From positions 248,001-312,000 of the forward strand of contig NZ_FNQO01000002.1 of assembly GCF_900107725.1 (NCBI RefSeq): a stretch of 64,000 bases of DNA. Direction: 5' to 3'. Source of the DNA: Microbulbifer marinus. GTDB lineage: Bacteria > Pseudomonadota > Gammaproteobacteria > Pseudomonadales > Cellvibrionaceae. The notes beneath the pieces were generated by a model, which saw only the letters and a program-made list of their open reading frames with translations, ran no database searches and was not told the DNA's origin. The position numbers and the translations under genes were made by a program. This document shows, piece after piece, positions 22,709 to 33,059 of the stretch. The first letter of the stretch is position 1; each line of letters begins with the position of its first letter.

Positions 22709-23872
22709 TTATCCGTTCGCGCGGCTTTCCAGCATCGCCACCGCGGGCAGGGTCTTGCCTTCCACATATTCGAGGAAAGCGCCACCGCCGGTGGAAATAT
22801 AGGAAACCTTGTCGGCGATGCCGTACTTGTCCACCGCTGCCAGGGTGTCACCACCGCCGGCAATGGAAAACGCATCGCTTTCGGCAATCGCCTTGGACAG
22901 GCGCTCGGTGCCGCCACCGAACTGGTCGAACTCGAACACCCCCACCGGGCCGTTCCAGATAATGGTCTTGGCCTGCTGCAGGATTTCCGCCAGCTCCGCC
23001 GAAGACTGCGGGCCAATGTCAAAAATCATATCGTCATCGGCCACCTCGTCCGCGGACTTGGTTTCCGCAGCGGCGGACTCGCTGAATTCCTTGCCGGTCA
23101 CCACATCCGCCGGCAGCGGGATATCGCACTTCTGCATCAGCGCCTTGGCGGTACCCACCAGGTCGTGCTCACACAGGGACTTGCCCACCGGCTTGCCGCT
23201 GGCGGCGAGGAAGGTATTGGCGATGCCGCCACCGACAATCAGCTGATCCACCTTGTCAGCCAGGGTTTCCAGCACGGTCAGCTTGGTCGATACCTTGGAG
23301 CCGCCGACGATCGCCACCATCGGGCGCGCCGGCTCGGCCAGCGCCTTCTCCAGCGCATCCAGCTCGGCGGCCAGCAGCGGGCCGGCGCAGGCGACCGGTG
23401 CAAACCTGGCCACGCCGTGGGTGGAGGCCTGGGCGCGGTGCGCGGTGCCGAAGGCATCCATGACGAAGATGTCACAGAGGTTTGCATAGGCCTTGGACAG
23501 CGCTTCGTCGTCCTTCTTCTCGCCGGGATTGAAACGCACATTTTCCAGCAGGGCGACGTCGCCATCGGCCAGTTCGACACCGTCGCGCCACTCCTTGATC
23601 AGCGCGACGTCGCGACCGAGCAGTTTGCCCAGGTGGGCGGCCACCGGTGCCAGGGAGAACTCTTCCGCGTATTCGCCCTCGGTGGGGCGACCCAGGTGGG
23701 ACATCAGCAACACCTTGGCTCCGGCATCGATGGCGGCCTTGATCGTGGGGAGTGCAGCGCGGATACGCGCATCGGAAGTAACAGCCCCATCTTTTACCGG
23801 AACGTTCAGGTCTTCGCGGATCAGCACCCGCTTGCCCGCCAGGTCCAGATCCGTCATCAATTTAACCGCCAT
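22709..23872 (-). CDS. pgk: phosphoglycerate kinase
   Basis: A 387-residue PGK. The N-terminal substrate domain has [28 protein letters not shown] and the basic-patch [14 protein letters not shown]. The nucleotide domain has [11 protein letters not shown], a [14 protein letters not shown] strand and the [13 protein letters not shown] phosphate loop. It transfers phosphate between 1,3-bisphosphoglycerate and ADP. It heads the pgk-fba unit. Its usual upstream neighbour epd is missing here and lies 19 kb away in the same orientation. Confidence 0.96.
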   Translation of the reverse strand: MAVKLMTDLDLAGKRVLIREDLNVPVKDGAVTSDARIRAALPTIKAAIDAGAKVLLMSHLGRPTEGEYAEEFSLAPVAAHLGKLLGRDVALIKEWRDGVELADGDVALLENVRFNPGEKKDDEALSKAYANLCDIFVMDAFGTAHRAQASTHGVARFAPVACAGPLLAAELDALEKALAEPARPMVAIVGGSKVSTKLTVLETLADKVDQLIVGGGIANTFLAASGKPVGKSLCEHDLVGTAKALMQKCDIPLPADVVTGKEFSESAAAETKSADEVADDDMIFDIGPQSSAELAEILQQAKTIIWNGPVGVFEFDQFGGGTERLSKAIAESDAFSIAGGGDTLAAVDKYGIADKVSYISTGGGAFLEYVEGKTLPAVAMLESRANG

Positions 23873-24089
23873 TCGCCAATCTCCCGTCGCTAGCTGTAGA
23901 TATAAAGTGGGCGCGGATTATATCGCCACCGCCCACCGGGCGGCGACCCGCGCGGAGTATATCAAGCCGTTCTGTAATTGAATTACCGCACGCAATTTGT
24001 CGCGAGATGACAGCGCTATCATTTCATCCTCATGCCGCCGCAGTACAATTGCCCTGGCACTCAGTACGTATCAGCGGCGAGGACAGAAT

Positions 24090-24869
24090 ATGTCGAAACG
24101 GCACAAGGTGGAGTTCAATGGCGGCAGCGGCGCCCGCCTGGCCGGTATTCTGGAGATGCCCGATCGGGGCAAGCCCCACGCCTACGCACTGTTCGCCCAC
24201 TGTTTCACCTGCGGCAAAGACGTGGTGTCGGCCGCGCGTATCGCCCGCAAGCTGGCGGATCTGGGTATCGCGGTGCTGCGCTTCGATTTCACCGGCCTCG
24301 GCGCCAGCGAGGGCGAATTCGCCGAGACCAATTTCTCCTCCAACGTGCAGGACCTGCTCTGTGCGGCCGACTACCTGCACGCCGAGCATCACCCGGTGGA
24401 TCTGCTGATCGGCCACAGTCTCGGCGGCGCCGCAGTGCTGGCCGCAGCCAGCGAAATCGGGGAGGCCAAAGCCATAGTGACCATCGCCGCGCCGGCGGAT
24501 CCGGACCACGTGATCAAGCAGTTTGCCTGCGCCATCGACACCATCGAGCAACAGGGGCAGGCACAGGTGGAGCTGGCCGGGCGCCCGTTTACGATCAAGA
24601 AGCATTTTCTCGACGACCTCGACAAGCACAAGATGGGCTATATCCACGAACTCGGCCGGCCACTGCTGATCTACCACTCACCGGTGGATCAGACGGTATC
24701 GATCGATGAGGCCGCGGAGATCTACAACCGCGCCAGGCACCCCAAGAGCTTTATCAGCCTGGACCGGGCCGACCACCTATTGACCCGGCGCGAGGACGCC
24801 GACTATGTGGCCAATACCCTGGTGGCCTGGGTGGAGCCCTATCTGTCGGCGGGTGCAGAGCGGGGTTGA
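24090..24869 (+). CDS. alpha/beta hydrolase of the OsmC-associated type
   Basis: A 259-residue hydrolase. FAHCFTCGKDVVSAARIARKLADLGIAVLRFDFTGLGASEGEFAET is the signature of hydrolases often found fused or paired with OsmC peroxiredoxin domains. The nucleophile elbow is GHSLGG with S110, the acid is in HSPVDQTVS, and the His is in RADHLL. No OsmC domain is present here. ATG 24090 has GAGGACA upstream. It overlaps the frame of the next small gene by only a few bases, so the two are probably co-transcribed. Confidence 0.85.
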   Translation: MSKRHKVEFNGGSGARLAGILEMPDRGKPHAYALFAHCFTCGKDVVSAARIARKLADLGIAVLRFDFTGLGASEGEFAETNFSSNVQDLLCAADYLHAEHHPVDLLIGHSLGGAAVLAAASEIGEAKAIVTIAAPADPDHVIKQFACAIDTIEQQGQAQVELAGRPFTIKKHFLDDLDKHKMGYIHELGRPLLIYHSPVDQTVSIDEAAEIYNRARHPKSFISLDRADHLLTRREDADYVANTLVAWVEPYLSAGAERG

Positions 24870-24877
24870 TCCGGCCG

Positions 24878-25072
24878 ATGGACTATCTCGACGAACACAG
24901 CGCGCCCTGCCCCTACTGTGGCGAAATCATCACGCTGCTGGTGGATCTCTCCGCAGGTCCTCAGACCTATATCGAGGACTGCTCCGTGTGCTGCCGGCCA
25001 ATCGTCATCACCCTGACGGAAAACAGCGATGGCTCGCTGGACGTCAGCCTGCGCGATGAGAATGAAGCCTGA
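24878..25072 (+). CDS. CPXCG-motif cysteine-rich protein
   Basis: A 64-residue zinc-ribbon-like protein with CPYCG near residue 11 and a second pair CSVCC about 30 residues later, followed by RPIVITLTEN, matching the CPXCG cysteine-rich family. The function is unknown; metal binding is expected from the four cysteines. ATG 24878 gives MDYLDEHSAPCPYCGE, a usual N-terminus; TTG 24866 is an alternative that overlaps the hydrolase stop. Confidence 0.88.
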   Translation: MDYLDEHSAPCPYCGEIITLLVDLSAGPQTYIEDCSVCCRPIVITLTENSDGSLDVSLRDENEA

Positions 25073-25208
25073 TGCCCACGCGGTGATTCCCTGACATAGA
25101 TCTTCCCGCCAGCGGTACCGGCCGCTAAAATCCGCGCGCCAAATCCACACAAACACTAAGGACATCGACACTAACCTGCCGGTGCCGTTTCAACAGGGAG
25201 TTTTGCCA

Positions 25209-25607
25209 ATGGGAACCACGGATAGCGATATTGTTTTTCAGAGCTACGGGCGCTGCTGCAACAACGAGCAGTTTTTTGTCGATTTCTACGATCGCTTTAT
25301 GGGCAGTTCCGATGAAATCCGCGCGCTGTTCGTCGATACCGACATGAAGCAGCAGCGTCACCTGCTGCGCAACGGCATCATGCAACTGGTGCTGCATGCT
25401 CGCGGCATGTCGGATACCAAACTGCGCGCGCTGGGGCAGAGCCACTCCCGCAATGGTTACAACATTCGCCCCCAGTGGTATCGGTTGTGGCTGGATGCAT
25501 TACTGAACACGCTGCGCCAGCACGACCGGGAATTCTCCGACGAGGTGGAGTCCGCCTGGCGCCGCGCCATTCAGCCGGGTATCGAACTGATACGTGATGC
25601 CTATTGA
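25209..25607 (+). CDS. bacterial globin
   Basis: A 132-residue globin-fold protein. FQSYGRCCNNEQFFVDFYDRFMGSSDEIRALFVDTDMKQQRHLLRNGIMQLVLHARG resembles the A-E helices of bacterial globins, and LGQSHSRNGYNIRPQWYRLWLDALLNTLRQHD the F-G-H part, where the His in QSH is the likely haem ligand. Such proteins bind oxygen or NO, or act as sensors. ATG 25209 follows AGGGAG at 25195-25200. The Cys-Cys pair near residue 18 is unusual. The next 287 bases, up to the M16 start, hold no convincing gene. Confidence 0.8.
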   Translation: MGTTDSDIVFQSYGRCCNNEQFFVDFYDRFMGSSDEIRALFVDTDMKQQRHLLRNGIMQLVLHARGMSDTKLRALGQSHSRNGYNIRPQWYRLWLDALLNTLRQHDREFSDEVESAWRRAIQPGIELIRDAY

Positions 25608-25894
25608 TCCGCGTTTCGGCGGCCGCTGATTTCGCTCGACCTGTCTGGAGCCGGTTTGCCAGCGGCGGACCGGCCCGGTATAAAGTTCCGACGGAAGCCG
25701 CCGCCCCCAGGCGTTTGCAAACAGCGTGGATAGCGCTTTTCCTGGCTCACGGATGTGCCGCCACCGGCCTGCAGTACCGGTGCAGAACGACAACGAGCAG
25801 AATAATCGGTTTTCTGCCCCTTCCTTGTCGGCGGTCTCCGAAGCCCATCCTGGCTGGCGGCTTCAGCGTTAAAAAAATAAGCAAGGAAACCGCT

Positions 25895-28723
25895 ATGAAA
25901 ACCGTACGTCCGTACTGGATACCCCTGACGCTGTCGCTGGCAATAGCTGCCTGCGGAGAGGCACCGAAAAATAACAAAACCACCAATATTGAAACGCTTC
26001 CCGCAACGGCTGCGACAACTAGCGCAGCAGAAGTCGCCGAAGCACTGCAAATCCCCTACGAAAAATTTACCCTGCCCAATGGCCTGCGCGTAATCGTGCA
26101 CGAGGACCGCAAGGCGCCGATCGTCTCTGTGGGTGTCTGGTACCACGTCGGCTCCAAGGATGAAAAACCCGGGCGCACCGGCTTCGCCCACCTGTTCGAG
26201 CACCTGATGTTCAATGGCTCGGAAAATTACGACGACGAATTTTTCAAACCGTTTGAGCAGGCCGGCGCCACCGGCATGAACGGTACCACCTGGCTGGACC
26301 GCACCAACTATTTCGAAACCGTGCCGAGCAATGCGCTGGATATGGCGCTGTGGATGGAGTCGGACCGCATGGGCCACCTGCTCGGCGTCATCACCCAGGA
26401 GAAGCTCGACGAGCAGCGCGGCGTGGTGCAGAACGAGAAGCGCCAGGGGCAGAATCAACCCTACGGCAAGGTCTGGGAAAAAATGCAGGCCGCCATCTTC
26501 CCCGAGGGCCACCCCTATTCCTGGACCACCATCGGTTCCATGGAAGACCTCGACGCGGCCGCGCTGGAAGACGTGCACGAGTGGTTCAAGACCTACTACG
26601 GTGCCGCCAACACCGTGCTGGTACTGGCCGGCGATATCGATGTCGAGACGGCGAAGGAAAAGGTCGGCAAGTACTTTGCTGACATCCCCGCGGGCCCGCC
26701 GCTGATCAAGAAGAAGGCCTGGATCGCCAAGCGCGACCAGCCCAGCCGCGACCAGATGTACGACCGGGTCGCCCAGTCGCGTATCTACAAGGTGTGGAAT
26801 ACACCGAACCTGGGCCATGAGGACGCCAACGCAGTGGCCCTGGCAGCCTCGGTATTGGGGGACGGTAAGAACTCGCGCCTGTACGAGCGCCTGGTGTACA
26901 AGGACCAGATCGCCACCAGCGTCAATGTCGCCCTGTACGAATTCGAGCTGTCGTCCATTTTCCAGGTCATCGCCGATGCCAAGCCCGGCGTCGAGCTGGC
27001 CAAAGTGGAGGCGGCCATCGAGGAGGAAGTGCAAAGATTCCTCGAAGAGGGACCGACCGCCGAGGAGCTGGCGCGGGTCAATATGAGCGAGTACGCCGGT
27101 GCCGCGCGCGACCTGGAACAGGTGGGCGGCTGGAGCGGCAAGGGCGTGATCCTGGCCCGCGGCGAGCTCTACCTGAACAACCCCAACGGCTACCTGGAGG
27201 CCATCGCCGCGAAGCAGCAGCTGACCCCGCAGCAGGTGCAGAGCGCCGCGCAGGAGTGGCTGTCGAGCGGCGACTACAACCTGGAAGTACATCCCTTCCC
27301 CGACTACAAGGTCGCGGACAGCGGCGCCGACAGGTCCAGACTGCCGGACACCGGCGAATTTCCGTCTGTGCCCTTCCCCGAGCTGCAGACCGCGGAGCTC
27401 TCCAACGGCCTGAAGGTGGTGCTGGCGGAGCGCAACTCGGTACCGGTGGTGGACATGCGCCTGATCTTCGACGCCGGCTATGCCGCCGACCAGGGGCAGA
27501 AGCTGGGCACCTCCAGTTACGCCATGTCGATGCTGAAAGAGGGCACCGCCAAGCTGAGCGCGCTGGAGATCAGCGCCAAGGAAGAAATGCTCGGTGCGCG
27601 TATCGGCGCCAGCGCGGATATCGATACCTCGGTCGTGAGCCTGAATGCGCTGCGTAGCAACCTGGATGAATCCATGGCGCTGTTCGCCGATATAGTACTG
27701 CGCCCGGCGTTTGCCGACGAAGAAATAGAGCGCAAGCGCAGCCGCTGGATCGCGGGCATTCAGCAGGAAAAAACCAAGCCGGTGCAGATGGCGCTGCGTA
27801 GCCTGCCGCCGCTGCTGTACGGCGCGGACCATGCCTACGGCGTGCCCTTTACCGGCAGCGGCACCGAAAACTCGATCCAGTCGCTGACCCGCGACGACCT
27901 GCTCAATTACCACCAGACCTGGATGCGCCCCGACAACGCCACGCTGGTGGCGGTGGGTGATATCACCATGGATGTGCTAGTAGAGAAACTGGAAAACCAG
28001 TTTGCCGACTGGCGCGCGCCCGAAGCCGCCCTGCCGCAAAAGAACCTGGCGAAAGTCGCGCACCCGCAACGGGCCAGTGTCTACCTGATCGACAAGCCGG
28101 ATTCCGAGCAGTCCATCATCATCGGCGGCCTGCTCGCGCCCTCGGAGAAGATCGCCGAGCGCGAGGCGCTGCACATGATGAACGACATTCTCGGCGGCAC
28201 CTTCACCGCACGCATCAATATGAACCTGCGCGAGGAGAAGCACTGGGCTTACGGTGCCTATTCGTTCCTGACCGGCGCCAAGGGGCAGCAGCCGCTGCTG
28301 GTCTACGCACCGGTGCAGACCGACAAGACCAGCGAATCCCTGCGCGAACTGCAGAAAGAAATGCGGGCCTATATCGGCGACGAGCCGGCCAAGGCCGCAG
28401 AGCTGCAGAAAGTGAAGGATAAGCGCATCAATGAACTGCCCGGGCGCTTCGAAACCATCGCGGCGGTATCCGGCGCAGTCTCAGATATGATCACCTACGA
28501 ACGTCCACTGGATTATATGGATGGCTACGCGGAGCAGATTCGCGGTGCGGATCTCGACAATATCCACGAGCTGGCGCGGAAGACGATCAAGCCGGAACAG
28601 TTTATCTGGGTCATCGTCGGCGATAAGGCAAAAATCGAGGCAGGTGTTCGCGATCTGGATATAGGCCCCATTGTGGAGCTGGATGCGGACGGCAAGCGGA
28701 TCCCCAGCCTGGCTTCGAACTAA
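25895..28723 (+). CDS. M16 family zinc metallopeptidase, lipoprotein
   Basis: A 942-residue two-unit M16 peptidase. The N-terminus LTLSLAIAACGE is a lipobox, so it is probably an envelope lipoprotein. The first M16 unit is active: inverted zinc motif H99-LFE-H103 with the downstream Glu near EKLDEQRGVVQNEKRQ. The second unit (about 500-930) lacks the motif and would form the substrate chamber. The family degrades peptides. ATG 25895 has AAGGAA upstream; earlier in-frame starts would lack the lipobox. A long terminator follows, so it is a single-gene unit in a neighbourhood of secreted proteases. Confidence 0.92.
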   Translation: MKTVRPYWIPLTLSLAIAACGEAPKNNKTTNIETLPATAATTSAAEVAEALQIPYEKFTLPNGLRVIVHEDRKAPIVSVGVWYHVGSKDEKPGRTGFAHLFEHLMFNGSENYDDEFFKPFEQAGATGMNGTTWLDRTNYFETVPSNALDMALWMESDRMGHLLGVITQEKLDEQRGVVQNEKRQGQNQPYGKVWEKMQAAIFPEGHPYSWTTIGSMEDLDAAALEDVHEWFKTYYGAANTVLVLAGDIDVETAKEKVGKYFADIPAGPPLIKKKAWIAKRDQPSRDQMYDRVAQSRIYKVWNTPNLGHEDANAVALAASVLGDGKNSRLYERLVYKDQIATSVNVALYEFELSSIFQVIADAKPGVELAKVEAAIEEEVQRFLEEGPTAEELARVNMSEYAGAARDLEQVGGWSGKGVILARGELYLNNPNGYLEAIAAKQQLTPQQVQSAAQEWLSSGDYNLEVHPFPDYKVADSGADRSRLPDTGEFPSVPFPELQTAELSNGLKVVLAERNSVPVVDMRLIFDAGYAADQGQKLGTSSYAMSMLKEGTAKLSALEISAKEEMLGARIGASADIDTSVVSLNALRSNLDESMALFADIVLRPAFADEEIERKRSRWIAGIQQEKTKPVQMALRSLPPLLYGADHAYGVPFTGSGTENSIQSLTRDDLLNYHQTWMRPDNATLVAVGDITMDVLVEKLENQFADWRAPEAALPQKNLAKVAHPQRASVYLIDKPDSEQSIIIGGLLAPSEKIAEREALHMMNDILGGTFTARINMNLREEKHWAYGAYSFLTGAKGQQPLLVYAPVQTDKTSESLRELQKEMRAYIGDEPAKAAELQKVKDKRINELPGRFETIAAVSGAVSDMITYERPLDYMDGYAEQIRGADLDNIHELARKTIKPEQFIWVIVGDKAKIEAGVRDLDIGPIVELDADGKRIPSLASN

Positions 28724-28738
28724 GGCGCATTATAGGAG

Positions 28739-28811
28739 CGGCCCATGGCCGCGCGGTCGCAAGCGGTTTTTACTGCGAGCGATCGCGCGGCCATGGGCCG
28801 TTTTTATTTTT
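28739..28811 (+). terminator. long REP-like hairpin terminator of the M16 gene
   Basis: Arms 28739-28760 and 28779-28800 pair over 22 bp with a single G-U, followed by TTTTTATTTTT. The stem contains GGCCCATGGCC. It lies 16 bases after the stop. Sequences starting TAGGAGCGGCC are typical of repetitive extragenic palindromes in Pseudomonas-like bacteria. Confidence 0.85.
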
Positions 28812-29056
28812 GCGGCAATACCAGAGTAAACGAGAACTGCCTGGTATCAGAATGTACAGATGTACCAAAACTATCTGATTCCCCGATAGGTTTAACGATA
28901 TTAACGGTCCGTCCCTCAGCAAAACACGCGCCAAAATTCTGCCAGTTTCTAAGTTTGCCAACCCGGTCACGGGCGTAGGATTTTCCAGTTGGCGAATGCT
29001 GCAAAGTTGTTACTTTTCCGTTTCCTCCACCTGCGGTCGGCACCATCGTCCCTAAT

Positions 29057-29078
29057 GACCATTTAGGGAAAAATGGTC
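29057..29078. promoter_or_regulatory. inverted repeat upstream of protease 1; otherwise empty 28812-29137
   Basis: GACCATTT (29057-29064), six-base spacer, AAATGGTC (29071-29078) ends 59 bases before the protease start and fits a dimeric regulator site. The rest of 28812-29137 has no credible gene; it carries short repeats such as GTAC-AGAT-GTAC near 28855 but no clear -35/-10 pair. Confidence 0.4.
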
Positions 29079-29137
29079 GCCGGGTGGCCACAACATCAAT
29101 AACTATAGAAATTCAGGCCTACTCCGGAGCTTTTCTA

Positions 29138-30706
<1,569 letters not shown>

Positions 30707-30730
30707 TTGCCACATAAGTGCTGCGTCACT

Positions 30731-30757
30731 AAAAGGGGAGGCCACTGGCCTCCCTTT
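30731..30757 (+). terminator. terminator of protease 1
   Basis: AAAAGGGGAGGCC (30731-30743), loop ACT, GGCCTCCCTTTT (30747-30758), one bulged G, then CTTTT. It is 25 bases after the stop. Confidence 0.85.
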
Positions 30758-30905
30758 TCTTTTGCCTGGGCTTCCACCTTTTCTCACTACCGGATATTGA
30801 TCAATCCGGTTCACTTCCGCCCTTCACTCATATCGAAAAGCAATCGTCTAATTCCTTGTCCGCGTCAGAACTCGTGACCACTTCGGCAAATTTTTTTGGC
30901 CTAGT

Positions 30906-30968
30906 GACAAAGGCGCAGGCTTTGGCGACAAATGAGTGGTTCCTGGCGACAAAGGCACAGCCTTTGGC
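30906..30968. promoter_or_regulatory. two direct repeats, 42-bp period, upstream of protease 2
   Basis: GACAAAGGCGCAGGCTTTGG (30906-30925) and GACAAAGGCACAGCCTTTGG (30948-30967) match at all but two positions, and the next base (C) is also shared. The second contains a perfect palindrome CAAAGGC-ACA-GCCTTTG. The spacing equals four DNA turns. They lie 146-208 bases before the protease 2 start. The rest of 30759-31113 has no gene. Confidence 0.5.
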
Positions 30969-31113
30969 AGCGACTGTGGTTAATATTTTTCTTCTTCCAG
31001 ACGTCGGTGCTTACCGGGATCGTCCCACGCTCTATGCCAGCAATCGTCGGGAGGTAAATTATTCCAACAACTAAGCACAGCTATTAATAAAAACGCTGCT
31101 CCGGAGCTCCAGT

Positions 31114-32688
31114 ATGAAAAAAGTTTTGCCGAAACTCGTCACAAGTGTCCTCGCACTCGCACTGTCAGCACAGGCCAGTGCCGATAGCGACAGATACATC
31201 ATCAAATTCAAGACTGGCAAAGGCCCCGCAGTCCAGGCACAAGTGAAACAGAGCGGCGGCCGCCTCGCCCTGGCGCTGGACAAGCATGACGCCATGGCCG
31301 CGCATCTGCCTGCCAAGGCGCTGACCGCACTGCAGAACAACCCTAACGTCGAGTACGTTGAAAAGGACGTAAAGCGCTACCCACTGTCACAGACAGTGCC
31401 CTACGGTATCCCGATGGTGCAGGCGGATCAGGTCAGCGACGTGGCCGGTGGCAATAGCACCGTCTGTATCATCGACTCCGGTTACGACACTTCCCACGAA
31501 GACCTGTCCGGTAACGCCGTCACCGGCACCAATGACTCCGGTACCGGCAACTGGTCCGATGACGAGAACGGCCACGGCACCCATGTCGCCGGCACCATTG
31601 CCGCCATGAACAACGGCGTAGGCGTAGTGGGAGTCATGCCGAACACCAACATCAACCTGCACATCGTCAAAGTATTCGACGCCGAAGGCTGGGCCTACTC
31701 GTCCTCGCTGGTAGCGGCGGCGGATACCTGCGCCTCCAACAACGCCAACGTCATCAATATGAGCCTCGGCGGCTCCTTCAAATCCCGCACCGAAGACCAG
31801 GCCTTCGCCGACCTGTACGCGAATCAGGGCATCCTTTCCATCGCCGCAGCCGGTAACGACGGCAATACGCGCCACTCCTATCCGGCTTCCTATGACTCGG
31901 TAGTATCCGTAGCGGCTATCGACAGCGACAAGGTGGTCGCCGATTTCTCCCAGCAGACCAACCAGGTCGAACTGTCAGGCCCCGGTGTTGGCGTACTCTC
32001 TTCGGTACCGATGGGCACCGGCCTCGCCACCGACCTGACCGTGGACGGTGCGGCCATTGATGCCGCTGGCATGGAAGGGAGCCCGCTGGCTTCCGCAACT
32101 GGCGCCCTGGCCGACTGCGGCACCGCCGAATCCGCCTGCGCCAGCGCTTCCGGTAAGATCTGCCTGATCGCGCGCGGCAATATCAGCTTTGCCGACAAGG
32201 TCCTCAACTGTGAGGCCGGCGGCGGTATCGGCGCGGTAATTTACAACAACGAGCCCGGCATGCTGTTCGGCACCCTGGGCGAGACGGCCACCGACATCCC
32301 GTCTGCGGGCATTTCCGATACCGATGGCGCGGTCCTGCTGAATCAGCTCGGCGCCAGCACCACGCTGACTCTCGGTCCGAGCAACTACGCCTTCTTCGAC
32401 GGCACGTCCATGGCGACACCGCACGTTGCCGGTGTGGCGGCACTGGTATGGAGTCACTTCCCCAACTGCGCCCCGGGCGAAATCCGTGCAGCCTTAAATG
32501 CGACCGCAGAAGACCTGGGCGAGGCCGGTCGGGACGACGCCTATGGCTATGGCCTGGTGCAGGCACAGGCGGCAAAAGACTACCTGGCGACCAACGCCTG
32601 TACCGGCAGCAATCCAGATAGCGGTAGCTCCACCGGTGGCAAAGGTAAGGGCAATGGCGGCGGCCGCGGCAATCCCAATAAACCGTAA
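31114..32688 (+). CDS. secreted subtilisin-like serine protease (S8) with PA insert, paralogue 2
   Basis: A 524-residue protease with the same plan as the preceding gene: signal peptide (about 1-24), I9 propeptide, catalytic D121, H154 and S432 at the same numbers, PA insert and a Gly-rich tail (GGKGKGNGGGRG). Most blocks are near identical to paralogue 1, so this is a tandem duplication. They differ mainly in the region just before the PA insert (about 300-345) and in the tail. ATG 31114 has CCGGAGC upstream, as in paralogue 1. The 407-base upstream region is unlike that of paralogue 1, suggesting separate regulation. Confidence 0.94.
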   Translation: MKKVLPKLVTSVLALALSAQASADSDRYIIKFKTGKGPAVQAQVKQSGGRLALALDKHDAMAAHLPAKALTALQNNPNVEYVEKDVKRYPLSQTVPYGIPMVQADQVSDVAGGNSTVCIIDSGYDTSHEDLSGNAVTGTNDSGTGNWSDDENGHGTHVAGTIAAMNNGVGVVGVMPNTNINLHIVKVFDAEGWAYSSSLVAAADTCASNNANVINMSLGGSFKSRTEDQAFADLYANQGILSIAAAGNDGNTRHSYPASYDSVVSVAAIDSDKVVADFSQQTNQVELSGPGVGVLSSVPMGTGLATDLTVDGAAIDAAGMEGSPLASATGALADCGTAESACASASGKICLIARGNISFADKVLNCEAGGGIGAVIYNNEPGMLFGTLGETATDIPSAGISDTDGAVLLNQLGASTTLTLGPSNYAFFDGTSMATPHVAGVAALVWSHFPNCAPGEIRAALNATAEDLGEAGRDDAYGYGLVQAQAAKDYLATNACTGSNPDSGSSTGGKGKGNGGGRGNPNKP

Positions 32689-32707
32689 CCGACGAGTGTA
32701 CGGGATG

Positions 32708-32740
32708 AAAAAAGGGGCCAGCGGCCCCTTTTTTATTTCC
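32708..32740 (+). terminator. terminator of protease 2
   Basis: AAAAAAGGGGCC (32708-32719), loop AGC, GGCCCCTTTTTT (32723-32734), then ATTT. It lies 20 bases after the stop. Confidence 0.9.
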
Positions 32741-32824
32741 CCCCAGCACTCGGTAACGTGCCTAGCACCGATAACGCAGTGGATATGGTTTAATAGCCGA
32801 CCGAATTTTTTACCGAATAACGCT

Positions 32825-33055
32825 ATGCAAATGGAATTTCTTACCGCCACCCTGTTCAATCTGGGCATCAACCTGCTCTACACCTTGCTCGCGCTGTTTA
32901 TCGGCATAATCGCGCTGATCGCGATCGACAAGAAACTGCTGAAACATGTCGATATCGAAGGCGAACTGAAAAATGGCAATATTGCGGTGGCGATCTTTGC
33001 CTCGACGATTCTGATTTTTGTTGCGCTCATTATTTCATTCGGACTGAAAGGTTAG
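32825..33055 (+). CDS. DUF350 family membrane protein (YjfL-like)
   Basis: A 76-residue protein with two transmembrane helices (about 13-33 and 52-73) around a charged loop DKKLLKHVDIEGELKNGNIAVAI. This is one repeat of DUF350, the family of E. coli YjfL. Function is unknown. ATG 32825 is used; ATG 32831 is possible. It ends 4 bases before the next gene, so the two are translated from one message and may act together at the inner membrane. A possible promoter with TTTAAT lies near 32788. Confidence 0.85.
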   Translation: MQMEFLTATLFNLGINLLYTLLALFIGIIALIAIDKKLLKHVDIEGELKNGNIAVAIFASTILIFVALIISFGLKG

Positions 33056-33059
33056 CGGC

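Noticed and set aside
25601-27913. Long minus-strand open frame (about 770 codons) opposite the M16 peptidase gene
   Set aside because: It is antisense to a clear M16 gene; its content is typical of GC-rich shadow frames with many Gly, Arg, Val and no domain.
32498-32824. Upstream extension of the DUF350 frame into protease 2
   Set aside because: It overlaps the protease coding end and its terminator in another frame; family length supports ATG 32825.
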